This document shows, one piece after another, positions 1 through 14,853 of a stretch of 64,000 bases of DNA. Both the position numbers and the translations under genes were made by a program. The stretch lies in assembly GCF_019399895.1 (NCBI RefSeq), contig NC_091872.1:3852395-3916394 (forward strand). The letters are read 5' to 3'. How positions within the stretch are numbered: the stretch's first letter is position 1; each line of letters opens with the position of its first letter. This DNA is from Cardiocondyla obscurior. Lineage: Eukaryota; Arthropoda; Insecta; Hymenoptera; Formicidae. The notes beneath the pieces are model-generated. The model searched no databases. It was not told the DNA's origin and saw only the letters and a list, made by a program, of their open reading frames with translations.

Positions 1-2366
1 TTACATTAAGGAAGGACGAGAGGGGTATGTATAAGACGCAAGATGTAAAGCGCGGCGGGATGATGATCGATAAAGACGTACTCGGGTGCTTCACTCGGGG
101 GCTGTCTGTATGGACGGGGGCCGGCATTTAGGAATTTATATTAAAATATGTAAATCTATCGGCGCGGGCATATTTGAAAACAGATAAATTATGCCGGCCG
201 TGTATTGCGTTCCCGCGGTAAAATATCGACAGTACGGCCGACGCGGGGCGAGATCGGCGGGGCTAACAGGCGGAAGCGAAGTTCCTCGCATAACGGCACG
301 TTCCGCCGACCAGTAGAAATACGATTTATGATGATCATTGTGTAACGATCATAAATTATCTCTCTATTTACGCGGCACGGCAGAAGCGTCCGCGCCATTG
401 TTTTTCCCGCGCCTTTCGCTTCCTCCTCAAATAATAACACCTGATGCTTCCAAATTCTGTCGCTTCGTTTAGCCCGTTTGCATATTGCAGCGACGAGTTT
501 ATCTCGCAAGTTAGCATTGGCACTTGCCACTCCGCGAGGTAAATGCGAAACTAAGTGGTTCAAATTTAAACCGACGTCCTGATCGACATAAAGATTTAAC
601 GTGTTTTTTATAGCGATCTAATTAGCAGCGTTATTTAAGCTTATAAATTGGAATTATCAGAAATTTGACAACAAATATTTGCGCCATTGCTTTCGCTATA
701 TTCGCTTGAAAATTGAAATTAATCTCGCGAATGCCTGAATTTACTAGAGCCGCCAAATATTGAGGAACAAACATCCCGATTTAACTTCCTTAAATGCGTT
801 CGTAACTGTTTCTGACAGGAAACAACTCACCTTCTCTTCTCTGACTCGTACACTAACAGTTGTTTGACCGTGTTTCTCTAGTTCTCGCATTTAAATTAGC
901 CTCAGAGTATATCTTAGGTAAATCTAAACAATTGATGAATACATTTTCTCTTTGAAAATGTTGTATCATTTCCTGCCTCTTTATAACTTACTAATAATGA
1001 ATCTTTATCGCGTGGTTATTGAAATTTATTTTTTTTTTAATGTACATTATCATACGTGCTTTAAAAATCAAAAAATAATAAAAGAAATTGAAAATCTACG
1101 TGAAAGAAAAAATTAAGTTACAAGATGCGATGAAAAAATGGAAATATTTTATTAACACTTGGAAAAAAAAAAAAAAAAAAGATAACTTCGGTCTTTGCGT
1201 ATGCAAATGCGGGAATTACACTTTCTTCGAAATTGGAGCAGTGTGACGTGCCGCGATTGAGAATTAGACGAACGATTTCAACGCGTTAAAAGTTTCCTGG
1301 CGTTTCAACTTATATCATTAAAGCGAATATGTGAGGCGGGGAGCGAAACATGACAGTTGAATACAACGACGAGGAGTCGGCCCGGTTGCTAAGGGGTTCG
1401 CGAGACGGGGGCTCGGGGTGGTTGGATAGGTTCGTTAGCGAAACACTGGCAATGCAAACATGCCCGCTTAAACCGGCTGCGTACGTGCGCTGATGCGGTG
1501 TCAGATTTGAAGTGGTTCGCGGTGACGGCGTGCACGTGACGCGTTGGAACGAAACGCGAACTGCGCGCCTTCGCCGACGACGATGACGACGGGGGAGGAC
1601 GACCGTTCAGTATTGGCCTGTGCCGTAGTACCGCACGTTGGGCTGAATATCGAGCGAGCCTGTCTGTTGACTTATTAAAAGCCGACTGAAATTGGAGCGA
1701 AGGCGGAAAATTCGATTTTCGGGATTTCGGCCGATTTCCACGTTCATCGGAGTGATGCGGTGACCTCAATTATTCTGCCACGAATGAAAGCTATTTTCCC
1801 GGAGTAACTATATTGCACGGTTTCGAGCACATACGAACATATTTCTAATAGAGGACAGTAAAACTTTTTCGTCAGCGACGCCGCTATGAAATTTTGAAAT
1901 TATCGTATAAATTAGAAATCTTTTTAATAAACGTTAAATAATTATTTTGCTATCGCAGAAATTCAAAAACAAATTTTATATTTAAATTTAAAAAAAAGAA
2001 AAAAAAAAGAAGAAAACAAATTTCGTGAAATGTTAAAGTGGCTGATATTTTTTTATTATTCTATACTGTTTGAAAATTTCTTTCTCAAACAATGACGATG
2101 TATCTGACTAAAATAAGGAAACTAGATTAAGAATTATATTAGATTAAGGATAGCGCTTATATTATCTTTTAATCATCTTTCCTGTTATAAGAACACTTTC
2201 TTTTATGCGCGAGTTAATGTGTACAATGTGCCACACGTATGTAACAGTTAGAACGTCGCAGCTGCAGTAGAGCGCGTATTCTTGTTCGGCTTAGTACATG
2301 CAGCCTAAACCTTGCGCGCGTTATCTCGCGCTGCGACATCCCCCAGAGTCTGCTCCTCTTCCTTAC
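1..2366. other. No gene seen
   Basis: CpG-rich patches (1-600, 1220-1800) alternate with AT-rich DNA. Minus-strand ORFs of about 125 codons in the GC patches have no splice or start support. An isolated good donor (AAG|GTGAGT, minus, 829) has no matching acceptor. Confidence 0.6.
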
Positions 2367-2422
2367 CGTTGCCGTCGCTGCTGTACGTCCCACTCCCTCT
2401 CATTTAATCTGTAGTTGCGAAT
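2367..2422 (-). CDS. Candidate 56-bp internal exon
   Basis: On the minus strand CCGTAACTTCTCCGCTTCGCAG, a good acceptor with a branch-like GTAAC, is followed by 56 bp with one open frame (IRNYRLNEREWDVQQRRQ) and the donor AACG|GTAAGG. The other two frames stop. No neighbouring exon was located, so this rests on splice signals alone. Confidence 0.22.
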
Positions 2423-4265
2423 CTGCGAAGCGGAGAAGTTACGGAATAGTTTCCTCTCCCGCCTGGCGAGTGAATTTAATTGTGCTCGCGCGATTCGACA
2501 CCAAGTCGCGTGTTATCGGCGCGCGGCACCGAGACGAAGAACGGGATTGATATATAACGCGGAATAATAAAGTCGTAGGATGAGAGGAAAATTCTTTTTT
2601 TCGCGAGGGGAGAAGGTTGTAACCCACGCGGGTAGAACCTTGATTTTCCGCCCCGCATTACAAGGGAAGGACGTATCTCGCAGAATGAATATTACGCACC
2701 GTGGTCTTGTCGAGGTGCGCGGGAATCCTTTCGCCCCCTCCCTCCCCCTCCCCAACCCGTTATAAATCCACTCGTTCCGTCCGTCCGCATCTCGGCGACA
2801 TTCATGAGGGAAAAAGATGCGCATAATGTTATCAACGCATTCCCGACATGGCCGTGCATAGTTTAATCCATCGCGACGCTGATCCCTGCGGTACAGGATA
2901 AATTCCGTCTCCTCACCGCGGCAGTTGCGAGTAATATTGGACGAGGCTAAAACGAGAACTCTGAAGGATCATTTGAATAATGTAGATAAGTTTACTTCGC
3001 TCGGAAAATACAGGAACAAGAAAGATCGCGATTTCTCTCAGCCAGAGGGAAACATGCGCGCGCGCCACGGGTTTTAGTCCGTTAAGAAAATACTGTCTAT
3101 CGCGGAAATGCAATCTGGCGAAATATTAAATCGAGAGGATTTGCTTTTCGCGAAGCGCGTTGTTTTAAATTAAAATAGCAAATTTTATAACGAATATTTG
3201 TACTGTAAAAAATACGTCTCTGTATTTCTATTAGCTTTGAAAAACAAAGTCCTATTTTATGTCAAACTATAGTTTGTAATGTTAATTTAAAATAACGCAA
3301 AATATATGCGCGATGGGAACGGAAATAAACGAGTGAGCGATACAATTGAGTTTATTCATATAGTATAAAAAAAGAAAAAAAAAAAGAAGTTCGTTATCCG
3401 TTGCGTTAATTATTCCGTATTTATATATTTCGGACGAAAAGTTTTGCTACTTAAGCAAATAGCTGTACTTTTTAAATCACTGAATAAATTGCTGACGTTA
3501 AACACTAGAGTGTCAAATTTATTGAACGCGATGCACTTGCAACGTGCATTGTGGAAATTGGTATTATTCATTTTATTCGGAAATAACACGGACGGAGAAG
3601 AGAGAAATTCTGTTATTGGTTAGCAAGGACCAGAGGTTTATGCACTCCGTTTTATGTGATAACAAAGATTATACGAATTAATTTGACTTCGCAAACGAGT
3701 ACGCGACTGAAATGATTCACTCACGCGGATGCGTATGATTTAAATCTGATGATAATCCCTGAGGATTATCCGAGAGTTTTCTATCGCGTAAATAAAGGGT
3801 CGTGGTTTTCAAAATTGGAAAAATATTAACAATTGCAAACGCGACCTGCTTGGTAAATAATAGGTCGGAATTGAAGGCGGGGTGGTTTGTCGATTGCAAC
3901 ATCGAGCACACGAGTTGGCAATATTTATATTAATGTTATATATGTATAAATACAAATTGACAACCGTTGTTTCAATTCTGCATTTAAAAAAAAACTCCCT
4001 TTCTTCTCTTTTTTTTTAAATTATTTTTTCTTGTCAGTATTTAATTAGCATTGAATATAAATTAATGTACGATTCAAAATAAAAAAAATTGCAAAAGGGT
4101 GTAAAGAGAGATAAAGAGAGAGAAAGAGAGGAAATTTATATATATATTATAGAACTATAGTAATATATATTTATGTGCTTTTTTCTTCTGAGAAATTTGT
4201 ACTTCAAGTAGCTTTTCCACACATCGTTAATTTTTTTTTCTCCCACATTATTGCATTTGGTTTAG

Positions 4266-4438
4266 TCTCATGTGTTCGAAAACAAGAGATAGACATAATG
4301 ACTGTTTTATGCGTAAGGGAGAAAGACGGGGGGGCACGCAACGCCAATTTATTCATAGAACATATATTTGAGTACGCAAGAAATATAATTCTGAAATTCC
4401 CATCTGCAATTGAATACGAACAAAGCGAGTGCTCGTAA
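4266..4438 (+). CDS. Candidate terminal exon or chance ORF
   Basis: A T-rich acceptor (ATTGCATTTGGTTTAG) leads into a frame open to TAA at 4436-4438, reading SCVRKQEIDIMTVLCVREK, then DGGARNANLFIEHIFEY and ARNIILKFPSAIEYEQSECS. The composition is protein-like, but the opposite strand is also open and no upstream exon is known. Confidence 0.15.
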
Positions 4439-7400
4439 TTCCGCGTATGATGTCTTCTCGTTGGCAACGGCGGAGCTTCATCAATGTGTATAAACGAAGA
4501 AAGTTATTACCGTCGGGCTATCGTTATTGCCGCAAACGACTCGCGGTGTGGTTTCCGCTAGCTGCATATTTCAGTCATTCGCGTAGGTGGACGACAAGGA
4601 ACGGATAACATTGTTAACGACACCGCGCGAGCGTCTTCTCCATAGGGTGCGCTTAACTCCGTCGCTCTATCGTCGAAATCATTGTTACGACGCGGAGCAT
4701 CCGCGCGTAATGACGCCGGTCGTGATTTAAATGATATATCAAGCCGCCGCTTTCGCGGCGCATGTGTCGAGGCATTATCGCCGTCATTACGGCCATTATC
4801 ACGAAATGATAGCATCCATCCTGTTCCTTCCCACGTTTTCACGTGCTCATTTGCCATCAGGCTTCGACTCGGTCGCGAAAATCGAGTTACGTCGAGCGCA
4901 TTATTAACGAATATTAACATACTAAATGATGTCTGGACGGGCGCGTCTGTTTCTACTTACGATCGATCGTGCAAATTGGTTTTGGACCTGTTCAATTACA
5001 CTTATGGTTTAAACTTGGCTATTTTACGGTCACTGAATAATTTGATTAACTGAATATACGTGTATACGTACGTGTAGGATAAAAATTAATTTTTTTCTTG
5101 CTGACAAAGCTGATGTGTATACTAAAAAGTAATTTTTTTTTCCCCCGTTGCTAATATGTGCATGAAACATGCCGATAATAAAAAAGAATTTATTATGTGA
5201 AACGTACAAAAGAAATATATGTAGACTCGGTAATAGACGTAAATGCATGTAACAAATTTATGTATAAAATGTGAAAATAAAATATTTAATTCTGTTGGCA
5301 AGTGCATAAATTTGTAGGCGAAATTATTTAATAATTCGCTTATGTGACGTATAGAATTTCACATGACGTACCGTTTAATATAATAATATGTTTAGCGGGG
5401 GTATACATATATTTTGTGAATTACTCATTTCACATCTGTCAAAAATTATATGCGGCGTAATTAATTCGCGCGTACGACGACGTGAATCGCAGAATGAAGC
5501 TTGTCGAAAACTCATCCGCGTGCTCTTCGTTCGACGTGGAATTTACGAGGCGGCTTTTGTGCGATTCCGCGGAGAATCGATCAGAAAAACTTGAATAAGT
5601 GCGAAGGACGCATTGTCGAACGAGCGAAGAATACGGGAATTGTCGTTAGCTCCCTCGGTGACACGTCTGAGTTGTGGAGAGATGGGCGGGGGGAAGGGGG
5701 AACTGGATATACGGTCGAACGTTGAGAATGTAACAAGGTTTTCCGTTATCGAGTCTAAGATATCTTTAAAAAACGAGCGCCGATCGCGATGCATTTCCAC
5801 GGGCGCTATCGGCAACCGAGAAAGTTGGAATGCGAGGGAAAACGCGGAGCCGCTCGCGCCTCGCGTGTAAAAATAGATCTTCCTACGGTGCCGCCGTGCC
5901 GCTGGAATTCGATATCGCTTGTGTACGCTGCACTCCGCATCCGGTTGTAAACGTAAAACGAATTAAATATATTTTCTCGCAACGGGGCGGCCGGAAGGTT
6001 TCCCATGCAACGGTGGCACCTGCGCGAATCCGTGGATCTCGTTTGCGAATTAAAATTAATAGAACGCCTATCGGGACGGAATGATTGCAAGCTCGCGCGT
6101 GCATTTATCCCCCCGGTTAGCTGTGTATACGCGCGCGTTATAGAGCGCAAGATTATCGTTACGATCGATCGTGCCCGATACCTGAGCGTGCACATCGAGA
6201 GGATTTCAAATGACTGTTGGAAAAGTAGGTTTTTCCCGACTCCACGTCGGACTTTCAAGCGCGCTGCGGCGAGATGTGGGCTCACGTGGGCTTAACGTTT
6301 TTATCGTCCTTTTTTCCGATAATTAATGTTCGTCCCTACGCGCCTGCAAAGTGAACGAAAAGGACAAACGCGAAAGAGAGGCAGATCAGATTAATGATTG
6401 TTTTACCCGCTCGTCATTACGTGAAAGACGACGCGGGTTATCACCGAGCGTGATAGCGGAAAGAGAACGAGAACAGAGAAAGTAGAAAAGAACGTGGAAC
6501 GTGTCGGGCGAGAAATCAAAGAGTGTCGTGCGTCACTTTAACCCTGAAGGGAAAAGGGAGACCAAAAAAAATAGAGATAAAAAAATGGAAAAGAACGGAA
6601 TCGGCAGAGACAGTAACGCTCTCGTTTTGCACGAATTATTTTCCGGTTTCCTTCTGTGACAAAAAAAAAAAAGAAAAAAAACTTTATGTATATCATTAAA
6701 ACGTCCCTTGCAAGAATTTCCGCAATCAAATTGCGATTCCATTTAGCACAAATCTCTTTTACGCAAGTAAAAAGCTGGCGCCACGAAAAATAAACATTTC
6801 GCTGAAATTTTCTGGGACAGCTTACTTCGGTAAATTCGTTGAGCTCGCTTTCTCGCGTTAAAGTAATTAATTCGCGCATGCTTTACTACAAATGCCGACA
6901 TTCGAAAGTTGCAGCAACGAGTGAAACGGAGCACAATGGAAAATTACTCGCACGCGCGGCGCACAAGTACGGCGAACGTAGGTGACTCCTACGTCACAAC
7001 ACCAGGAGAGCTTTAATCCAACATAAACCGATATAAACTTCAAAACTTATATACCGCCCGTAACGGCGCGACCGGGACACGTTTGCGCGGCCTCTCGAAA
7101 TGGAAGTGGCGTGGTCGCTGCGAGTGCTAAAAGGGGTTGAACGGACGTGAGAAGTTGGCGGATGCGGTCGTTGGAGGGCGGCAGAAACCGGGCTTGGGTT
7201 GGGTTTGGCAAAACGTGCCCGCTCGTCTAAGTCCGCCGCGATCGTTTCTTTTCTTCTTGCCTAGCCACCACATTTACGCTCGGTCTGGTCCTTCAACTCT
7301 CGCTCCGGCCCCCGTCTTCTTTCCACCGCGTTTTTCTTTCTTGTCATCCCTCTTGCCCGACCGACGGGCACATCGTCGTGACAACCGGAAGTTGAAGAAG

Positions 7401-7460
7401 CTGCTCCCGATCGATACCTGGCGCGCTGTTTGGCTCGTCTCTCACACCGCAAAGGGTGAG

Positions 7461-7505
7461 AAAAAAAAGAAAAAGAAAAAGAAAAAAAAAAAAAAAAGAA
7501 AAAGA
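7461..7505. repeat. A-rich simple repeat (AAAAG-like)
   Basis: Runs of A4-A15 interrupted by single G. On the plus strand this encodes the poly-Lys stretch of a chance ORF spanning 7137-7841. Confidence 0.85.
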
Positions 7506-10500
7506 GCAGAATGTCTTTCGTGGCGAGGAACAGATGACGACAGCAACCGCGGCTACGACGCGGTGTTTCAAATTGAGAGCGATAACGATAACGCGGCAGG
7601 ACGGCTTAAAATCGAGGACGGCCCGAGCGAAGGAACCGTACGCGAATTCTCGCGGCTTGACTTATCCGAAGAGACGTGCATCGAACGAGGCCGACGAAAA
7701 AACGCATTTCTATCGACTATGCGATGTGGCGTGTTTCTTCTCCGCGAGATTCTTATCCCGAATGCGATTTCAGAAAGGTCAATCCTCGAAGGTATTCGAG
7801 ACAGAGATGCAAAATCAATTTTTCAAATTTTGGATTACTGAAAGCTATATCCATTTTCAGTATTGTATATATTGAATGCGTGATGTACCTAATGCTCTCG
7901 AATAGCATAAAATTAATCATTATTGAACCGCAATATTAAGTTATCAAAATTTTAGGACAATTATAAATCCTTAATACGTGAGAAAATATTTTCGAAAGAA
8001 TTATAAAAACTTTCACATTAAACGCTTTTAGTTTTTTGTTTCAAATAGTGCTGATTCCCGCAATAAATTATTTAAATATTTTATTGAATTATGCATTCGA
8101 TGATTATTTTACGGATTAAAAAATAAAACGGTCGGGAAGTATGGGTATTAAAAACCTAGTTAAAACTTGCCGTCACCGGTAAAAGCGGGGAATGTCGAGA
8201 AGTCAAATGGGAGAAAGTACTTATACGAAGTGTTAGACTCGCGGCACCCTCGGCAATTTGCATACGTTTCAATTAGACATCCTTTAACACAGTGTTCCGA
8301 ATCGGTACGATCCTAATCCCGTGCGCGCAGCACTTTGCATAACTTCTCCGGTATGCCAATTTGCATGCGCGATACAAGCGTCGCGAAAAAAAAAAGAAAA
8401 AAAAAAGAAGTAACGAATATTGACATCGGTAAAAAAAACCGCGTGTTCAGGCGTAAAGGCATAAATTTCAGACGACAATTCCGTGATGTTGCTGATTGCG
8501 TGCTTTCCACGCTGACCTCGGTATAGCTTATGACGGGTGGTTCTCGTTTCTTTTTTTTTTTTCTATATATTTTTTAATTTTTTTTTTATGTAATTCTGAT
8601 AGAAATAATTTGATAAAAATGGTACGATGTAGTTGTTGTACCAGAATTTTTTGTCGCAACATATAAAATGTATAGAAAAATATTTCTGTGTAAAAAACAC
8701 AATTAAAAATTTTTAATCGACATGGAAGTAAAAAAAAAGAATTAATACAAGTTTGTTTAATAAATTTGAAATTATTTTATAAGCCGTTCTTAATTTATAT
8801 ATAAAATTAAATAAAAAAAAGGGTTTTAATGAGAAATTGCAAAGGAGAATTTTAAGGAATAAAAAAAAATCGAGTCTTGTCGCGCTGCTTTCGAAGCTTT
8901 CAAAAAGTTGCGTTAAATATGAACAAAGTGGAGGAATGGCAAATAGCACGGACATGACAACTATATTGAAAATATCTGGCGCAATTGGAAATCGATGCAC
9001 AGACGAGGGATAGGTAGACGAGTGGAGGTGATATCGCTTTCATATTTCAAGGTTCAAAAAAACATATTTCGTCAAAAACATCATAGCAAATACGTGGTAA
9101 TTTACATGAAAACATTCGCGCTGATTAAGTGCGACACGATTTTTAAATAAACGTTTTCAATTGCTCATCAAAAATAAGAAAAAAGAAAAAATCAAATACA
9201 ATTTTATAATTTAAACAAAATGACGTCGTTAAATAAAACGGTATTTTGCAAATGGAGAATTTGATTGTTCTAAAATTATTGCGATAATTACAAATTTTTC
9301 TGTCTCTTGGAAACTTCGTGTAGATTTATTCTGTTATATTTAGCGATACTTTCTTTTGTCTTTCTCGATCGTTCATTTCGAACTTAATTCGATTCTATGT
9401 CTTTCGAGAACGAGGGTAAATAATACTTGAGAAATTGTTCGTTTTAACGTGGAACGTTCAAATTTGCTGTTCCCTCCTTCTTTCCCTCTCGTTTTCTTTC
9501 TTACCGGTATTGCCTGTAGTCTTACGACATTCGTGTCTTATTGTTAACTATTCTTATTCGTTTGCTCTTAAAACAGTGCCCTTTCAGATCTTAATGAAGA
9601 CCTCTTTTATTTTCCTCTCTTCATCTACTGCTTCTCAACCGAGCGACAGTCGAGTCGTCGCGTTTGGTAAAAATACCTCTCTTGCTTTAACTTTTTTATT
9701 TTATTTTATTATTTTTTTTCTTTTTTACTTTTACTCCTGAAAATGACGTCAGGCGTGTTTTCTTCGCGTTTGCAGTCTTCCCGGGTCATAAGTCGTTAAC
9801 CAGTACTGGCGACTAATCGTGATGTGTTTAATTGCATTGGTCAGCAATCGGATAAGCGCCTTACGATAATGCGCTTACCTCATGAGATTTCGACACATCC
9901 TACACGACGCGACGACCATTATAGAAATTATAGTGCCACGTTTGCTAAACAGGTGGTCATGTACAAGAGCGACCGCAACCATTGGAAGTGCAATGGTCCT
10001 ATCTGTGAAAAGGTCCACCTGTAGGTATAAACTATGCGAAATAGACGTCTGCAAAAGTGATCGATTCTTGATTTCCGAGTGTATTCCTGATTTTACTTGA
10101 CGAGAACGGAGATTCTTATGACAGGTTTACAAAGAGCTCATCTCTAACGGAGGCTGCCGGGAAGTTATTTGGAAGCCTATTCGGAAGTTTAAAGAAACTA
10201 TCGAAGAATAGCTGAGAACACATAGAGTGAGAGACGGCATTCAACTTCGTTTCCGAACCAATAAACGATAACGGACGGTATCGACGTTCTTTCAGGCTAT
10301 CGAACTAATCTATAAACGTGAAGTAACTGGTTTCGCGTTCTTATGATGTCAATTCCATATCTTCGTTCATCAATCTTGTTTGTACATTTAAAGAATAGAC
10401 GTGTACACTTAGGCGCAGATAAAAAAATATTTTAAAAAATAAATGAATAAATAAATATAAAATTAAAAGAGTTTACAACAAATGACTTTTTAACTAATAC

Positions 10501-13500
10501 CGTCACGGTAATAATTTAAATATCTCAGTCCGCGATTAACGCTAAATACTTGAACGACTGCGTACCCATGTTTTTCTGCCACCATCAAAATACCTCTTCG
10601 GTTGATTACTTCACCGCTAAAAAATAAAAAAGGAAATAAGAAGGCCGCGCAAGCACGTAGTTAGTTTTACCTAACGCCTCGGCTAAGGGGGTGACCAGTC
10701 CACGACCTGCATTCTGATGCACGGGGCATTTTCCCGGCGCTTTCACCTGTTCCCGGGATCCCTTCTCTGTTTATTCCCCGTGTATAATTTCAGCCGACCG
10801 GTGACTCGTTAATTTCTCGGCGCCTCGTTCACGGTCATTCCTATCCCCTCGAGCCCCTGCGTGCCTACCCCTTGTGTCTAACGACCGAGCGTCACTGTGC
10901 GGTACAGCCCTGAGACCGATCTCTTCTATACATATTCATGAGGCAATAAGCCCGCCGCTGATCTTCCGGGGAATGGAACAACAAGGGAAGAATGGAAAGT
11001 AGGGACGGTAAGCGCTGGGCCTGAGCAGACATCGTCGGCTCTCGCTCGCTGGGGAAACACTCGTCAACCCCCCTTTCCCGACTGTTTCGGCATTCTCTCG
11101 CGTTTACGTGGTGGCTCGGTCGCGTTTTATTTCACGAACACCTAAGAAGAGGAAACGTGGATGAGAAACCGTGCCCGGGACCCGGCACGATATTATTTTA
11201 CAGGCCATTTGTGTCGCACGTGTGCGATAGTTCTCCTACGATAATTTTCCCTTTGAGTCGTCAAACGTAACTCTCGAACCTGCTGCATCAAACATTGCGG
11301 AAAGGTTGGATTGACAAGAATTGCTTTTACGTGCGACGGTCTCAAAGCGCGAGTGAAATGCGCACGTATGCAGATGCACGAGTACGAAATTGCTTGAACT
11401 TGTAACGCTGCTCTAAAGAAAATTGGTATTTTGAGAACATATAATTAATCAACGTAGATAAATCGGTATATTAAAAACTAAAAGTCTTTTAAAACGTAAC
11501 ATTCAGATATCATTTATACCTACATATGTATATTAATATCAACATATATTATTAATTTATCTCTCCAAAAGATAACAATTACTTTCAAATTTATTTATTC
11601 ATAAGCGATGTTGTATATTACTTTTGCAGCGACGATAAAATTCGAATTACGGGCATCGTAAAACCGTAAGGTTTTACGATAATCATCCTGAAAGGGTTAG
11701 CGTTAGTTGACACGCTGCATTAATACTAAAATAAATGATGTGAAAACTTTATATATAAGCCAAAGCCGAGCTAACCTAAGCTCGATTTTAAATATCAAAA
11801 AAACGCGTTGCGTCAGAGTGTAAAAATAAGCACAACTTTTTAATTTAATTAAAATTATACATATGCGTAATTTGTTGAAAAAGAAAAAAAAAGGGGAACA
11901 GAACGTTTGGCTTATTTTTTTCTTTATTTTAGATTCTGGGCAAGAATACTAAAGCGTACCGCTTGCGATGCAGATTGTACAGAAATCTCAAGATACTTCG
12001 TACGCTTGTATTCCGATGCAAATTGAATAAAATCCGCGCCAACGTGTATTTCAATTTTGAATTCGAATTTTGCTCATCGATCGTTCTGTATTAATAGCAG
12101 CCGACTCAAAGAATCCGCGCGGCAAAAGTATTTGCGTCGCAAACATCGTGTTTGTCGGAGGTTCCGACGCCTCCATCTAACTACCGGTCCCCTTCGTTCG
12201 CGTCTGCTCCACCCTTTTTCAACATTCTCCATCTCGAGCTGTCCGTCTGCCTCCCACATTCGCGAAACGCCGTGGCGTGAATACGAAACCGTTTGGCACC
12301 TCTGAGTTGAATTCGAAATTCACTCGACGACAATGCGACGATCGATAGAGATAGTACGGTTCTAATCTCGCCTTCTCATTAGCCACGTTTGTTATTCACG
12401 GCAGCCGTGTCAGCCAAAAATTATTAGAGAACGAATGCAGCTCTACATTGATGGAGGGAAAATACGGAAGTTGCAAATCCCTCGGAATTCGCGACTGGGC
12501 CCGCGACGCGCGAATCGTTCGTTTTAAAAAGCGAGGAAGCTGGAAGCGTTATGTAATTTATTAACGATTATCGCGCGAGCTGGATACGGAAAGGTAATAA
12601 TTGATTGTCCCTACCGCGCGCAAGCTTGCCGAAGAACTCTGAAGGATTTTTCGTGACATGCAATTTATTCCGCCCACAAGGCTCACGGACTTATAATTAA
12701 TTTTGTATTTTAACTGTAAGAGACAAAGTTTAAAATAACTCATCCGATATTGTCAATAGCAAGCAACAGCCTGTCGTCGACAACTCCTCGTCGCTTCTCG
12801 TCGTAGCCAAAGGGCACTCGACTCGAACAAAGAACGGCTGTTACCGGGTGTCTGCGACTTAAAGCTTCAGAAAATGCCTCGCCCAGAAAAATGAATCGTT
12901 TACTATTTTCGACTATTTTTATTTTTTATTTTATTTACTTATTATTATTTCTTATTTCTTACCGCTACATCGACGCCGGACACGCAAAGGCGTGCTGCTT
13001 CGTTAACTATATCAACTACAAGAGAAATAAAAAGAGTGCATTCAATTTCAGGTTAATTAAAACTGTGCAAATTTTCCTGTTTATCTCGATTTTCTGCGCT
13101 CTTATCTTTTAAACTGTTTACATAACACGATTCGACCGCGTGGTTTAATGCCAAGTATGCTCTCTCATGGAGCAGAATTTTGTTGGAATCAATAGATGTG
13201 TATTTTCCGAGCGTTCATTCGTCGTAGTCTCCGCGGGCAAGGTGCGTTACGTGCATACGATTTTCAATCAGCAACTTCCCCGCGCGTTCACCCTCTCCCT
13301 GGCACGCCGCACAATGCAACGTCACTCATCCAAGGGGGACAATATATCCCGGAATCCATTGATAAAACGCACAATACTCGCATTCGAAAGCTTCCCCTCC
13401 CGACATGCAAATGCTCCTGCATTCTCAGATCACTGCTATCGCTTCTATTTCACTATAAATGAGTTAGTATTGCAGCGCTGTGCATTTATACTCTCAAAGA

Positions 13501-13596
13501 CAATCGGTTCTGATCACAATATCAAGATATTGTGATTGTAGCATATTATCTTTGACATTTCAAATCAGAATATTAATACTGAATAAGCTTTTACTT

Positions 13597-13621
13597 AAAA
13601 AAAAAAAAAAAAAAAAAAAAA
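13597..13621. repeat. A25 homopolymer
   Basis: 25 consecutive A. No gene or element end is recognisable immediately upstream. Confidence 0.9.
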
Positions 13622-14259
13622 CTATCTTATGCTTGTATTTACTTTACAATTTAAATAAAAAATAAAAAAAATGTTTGTAGTAAGATTACACTGCAACGTT
13701 TTATCTGAAGAATTTTGAAAATTTAATTTTTATTCGAAAGATCTCCATCTCGTATCCGACCTTTGTCTATCCATCACCGACGATTTCGCTATAATGAAGC
13801 ATCCGACGAAACATCGGTTTGATTTTCACGTCCCCGAATGACGTAATTACATCGCTCGCGATTTGTCCGTTGGCGGGATAATTCACCGTGGGTTTTGGGT
13901 AAAGGCTAAGCACAACCCTGCGGCCTTTTCGTACAGTAATTGGTCCTTGGCGAGCGCGTGGTCTCGTAGCTTCATTACGCAAATTAACTGGCCGAGTAAG
14001 TGGCGTGAACATCTCAAAAGCATCACTCGTGTCCCGTGACTTCGAACACTGTCTAATGTGTTATCTGCGCGAGATTTTCACTCCGTGACCCGCAAATCCT
14101 TTGTAAATCTGCTTCTTTTCATACTGGCGCGCGAGGCCGATTACAAACTCTGATAGCAGTGTCCTATTACTTTTGGTAAAAGTACGCAAAACCACAGAAC
14201 GAGACTTCCTCTTTTCTTACTTATAAGCCTCTTAGACATTTACAGGGGACTTACGAATA

Positions 14260-14277
14260 CTGGCACAGCTGTGCCAG
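14260..14277. repeat. Perfect 18-bp palindrome
   Basis: CTGGCACAGCTGTGCCAG is its own reverse complement and contains the E-box CAGCTG. A second dyad, GATCTTTAAGATC, lies a few bases downstream (from 14281). Confidence 0.9.
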
Positions 14278-14853
14278 CTTCGGATCTTTAAGATCTTCTA
14301 TAAGATATATGTCACATTTAAGAGGGTAAATCGTAAGATTTAATAATAAAACGTATAAAATAATATTAATACAAAAAGTTTCGTGTAATTCGCGCTCAAC
14401 AACTTTAACGACTAATTTTAATTATTACATATTAACCAGCTATATACATACGTATATAGTTAATTATATAATTTATATAATTCAAGATGATATCAAAAAT
14501 CGCGGGAAAGCGGCGACAATTAATTCGATTTAATCCAACCTGACTTTTTAACGACAGGAAAAATTAACGCGAATGCAAGAATAAGCAACAGATTGTGCCG
14601 TTGAAAACATTTATGATCCCAAAGTTTTAAGATAAAATGCACTTTCACACTTCCCGATGGGATGTTAAAAAATTAATGAGATACCTCGTGATTAACGTAA
14701 GCGACTGCATAAACTAGGCAGGCCCGCTCGTTGACGTTGGACGAAACGAAAGGCACGGCAAGGGAGCGGGGGAGCACTTAGAATATCATAAATTCGCGGC
14801 TGTGGTTTCGCAACGACCGCGATAAAAAAAAATAAGGGAGGGGGGCAACTTAC

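Larger units (their letters stand above)
2423..14259. other. Mostly non-coding; weak candidates only
   Basis: Apart from the 4266-4438 candidate I see no supported exon. A CpG-rich block at 6960-7840 has long overlapping ORFs in several frames, and 10660-11160 is a GC-rich patch with no open frame of note. POU octamers occur at 8256, 8359, 12016 and 13405; a full CRE (TGACGTCA) lies at 9744. Confidence 0.55.

Noticed and set aside
7137..7841. Longest ORF in the window (plus strand, 235 codons)
   Set aside because: It runs through an A-rich simple repeat coding poly-Lys, a second plus frame is open over half of it, and composition is Arg/Pro/Ser-rich as expected from CpG-rich chance sequence. 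No domain is recognisable.
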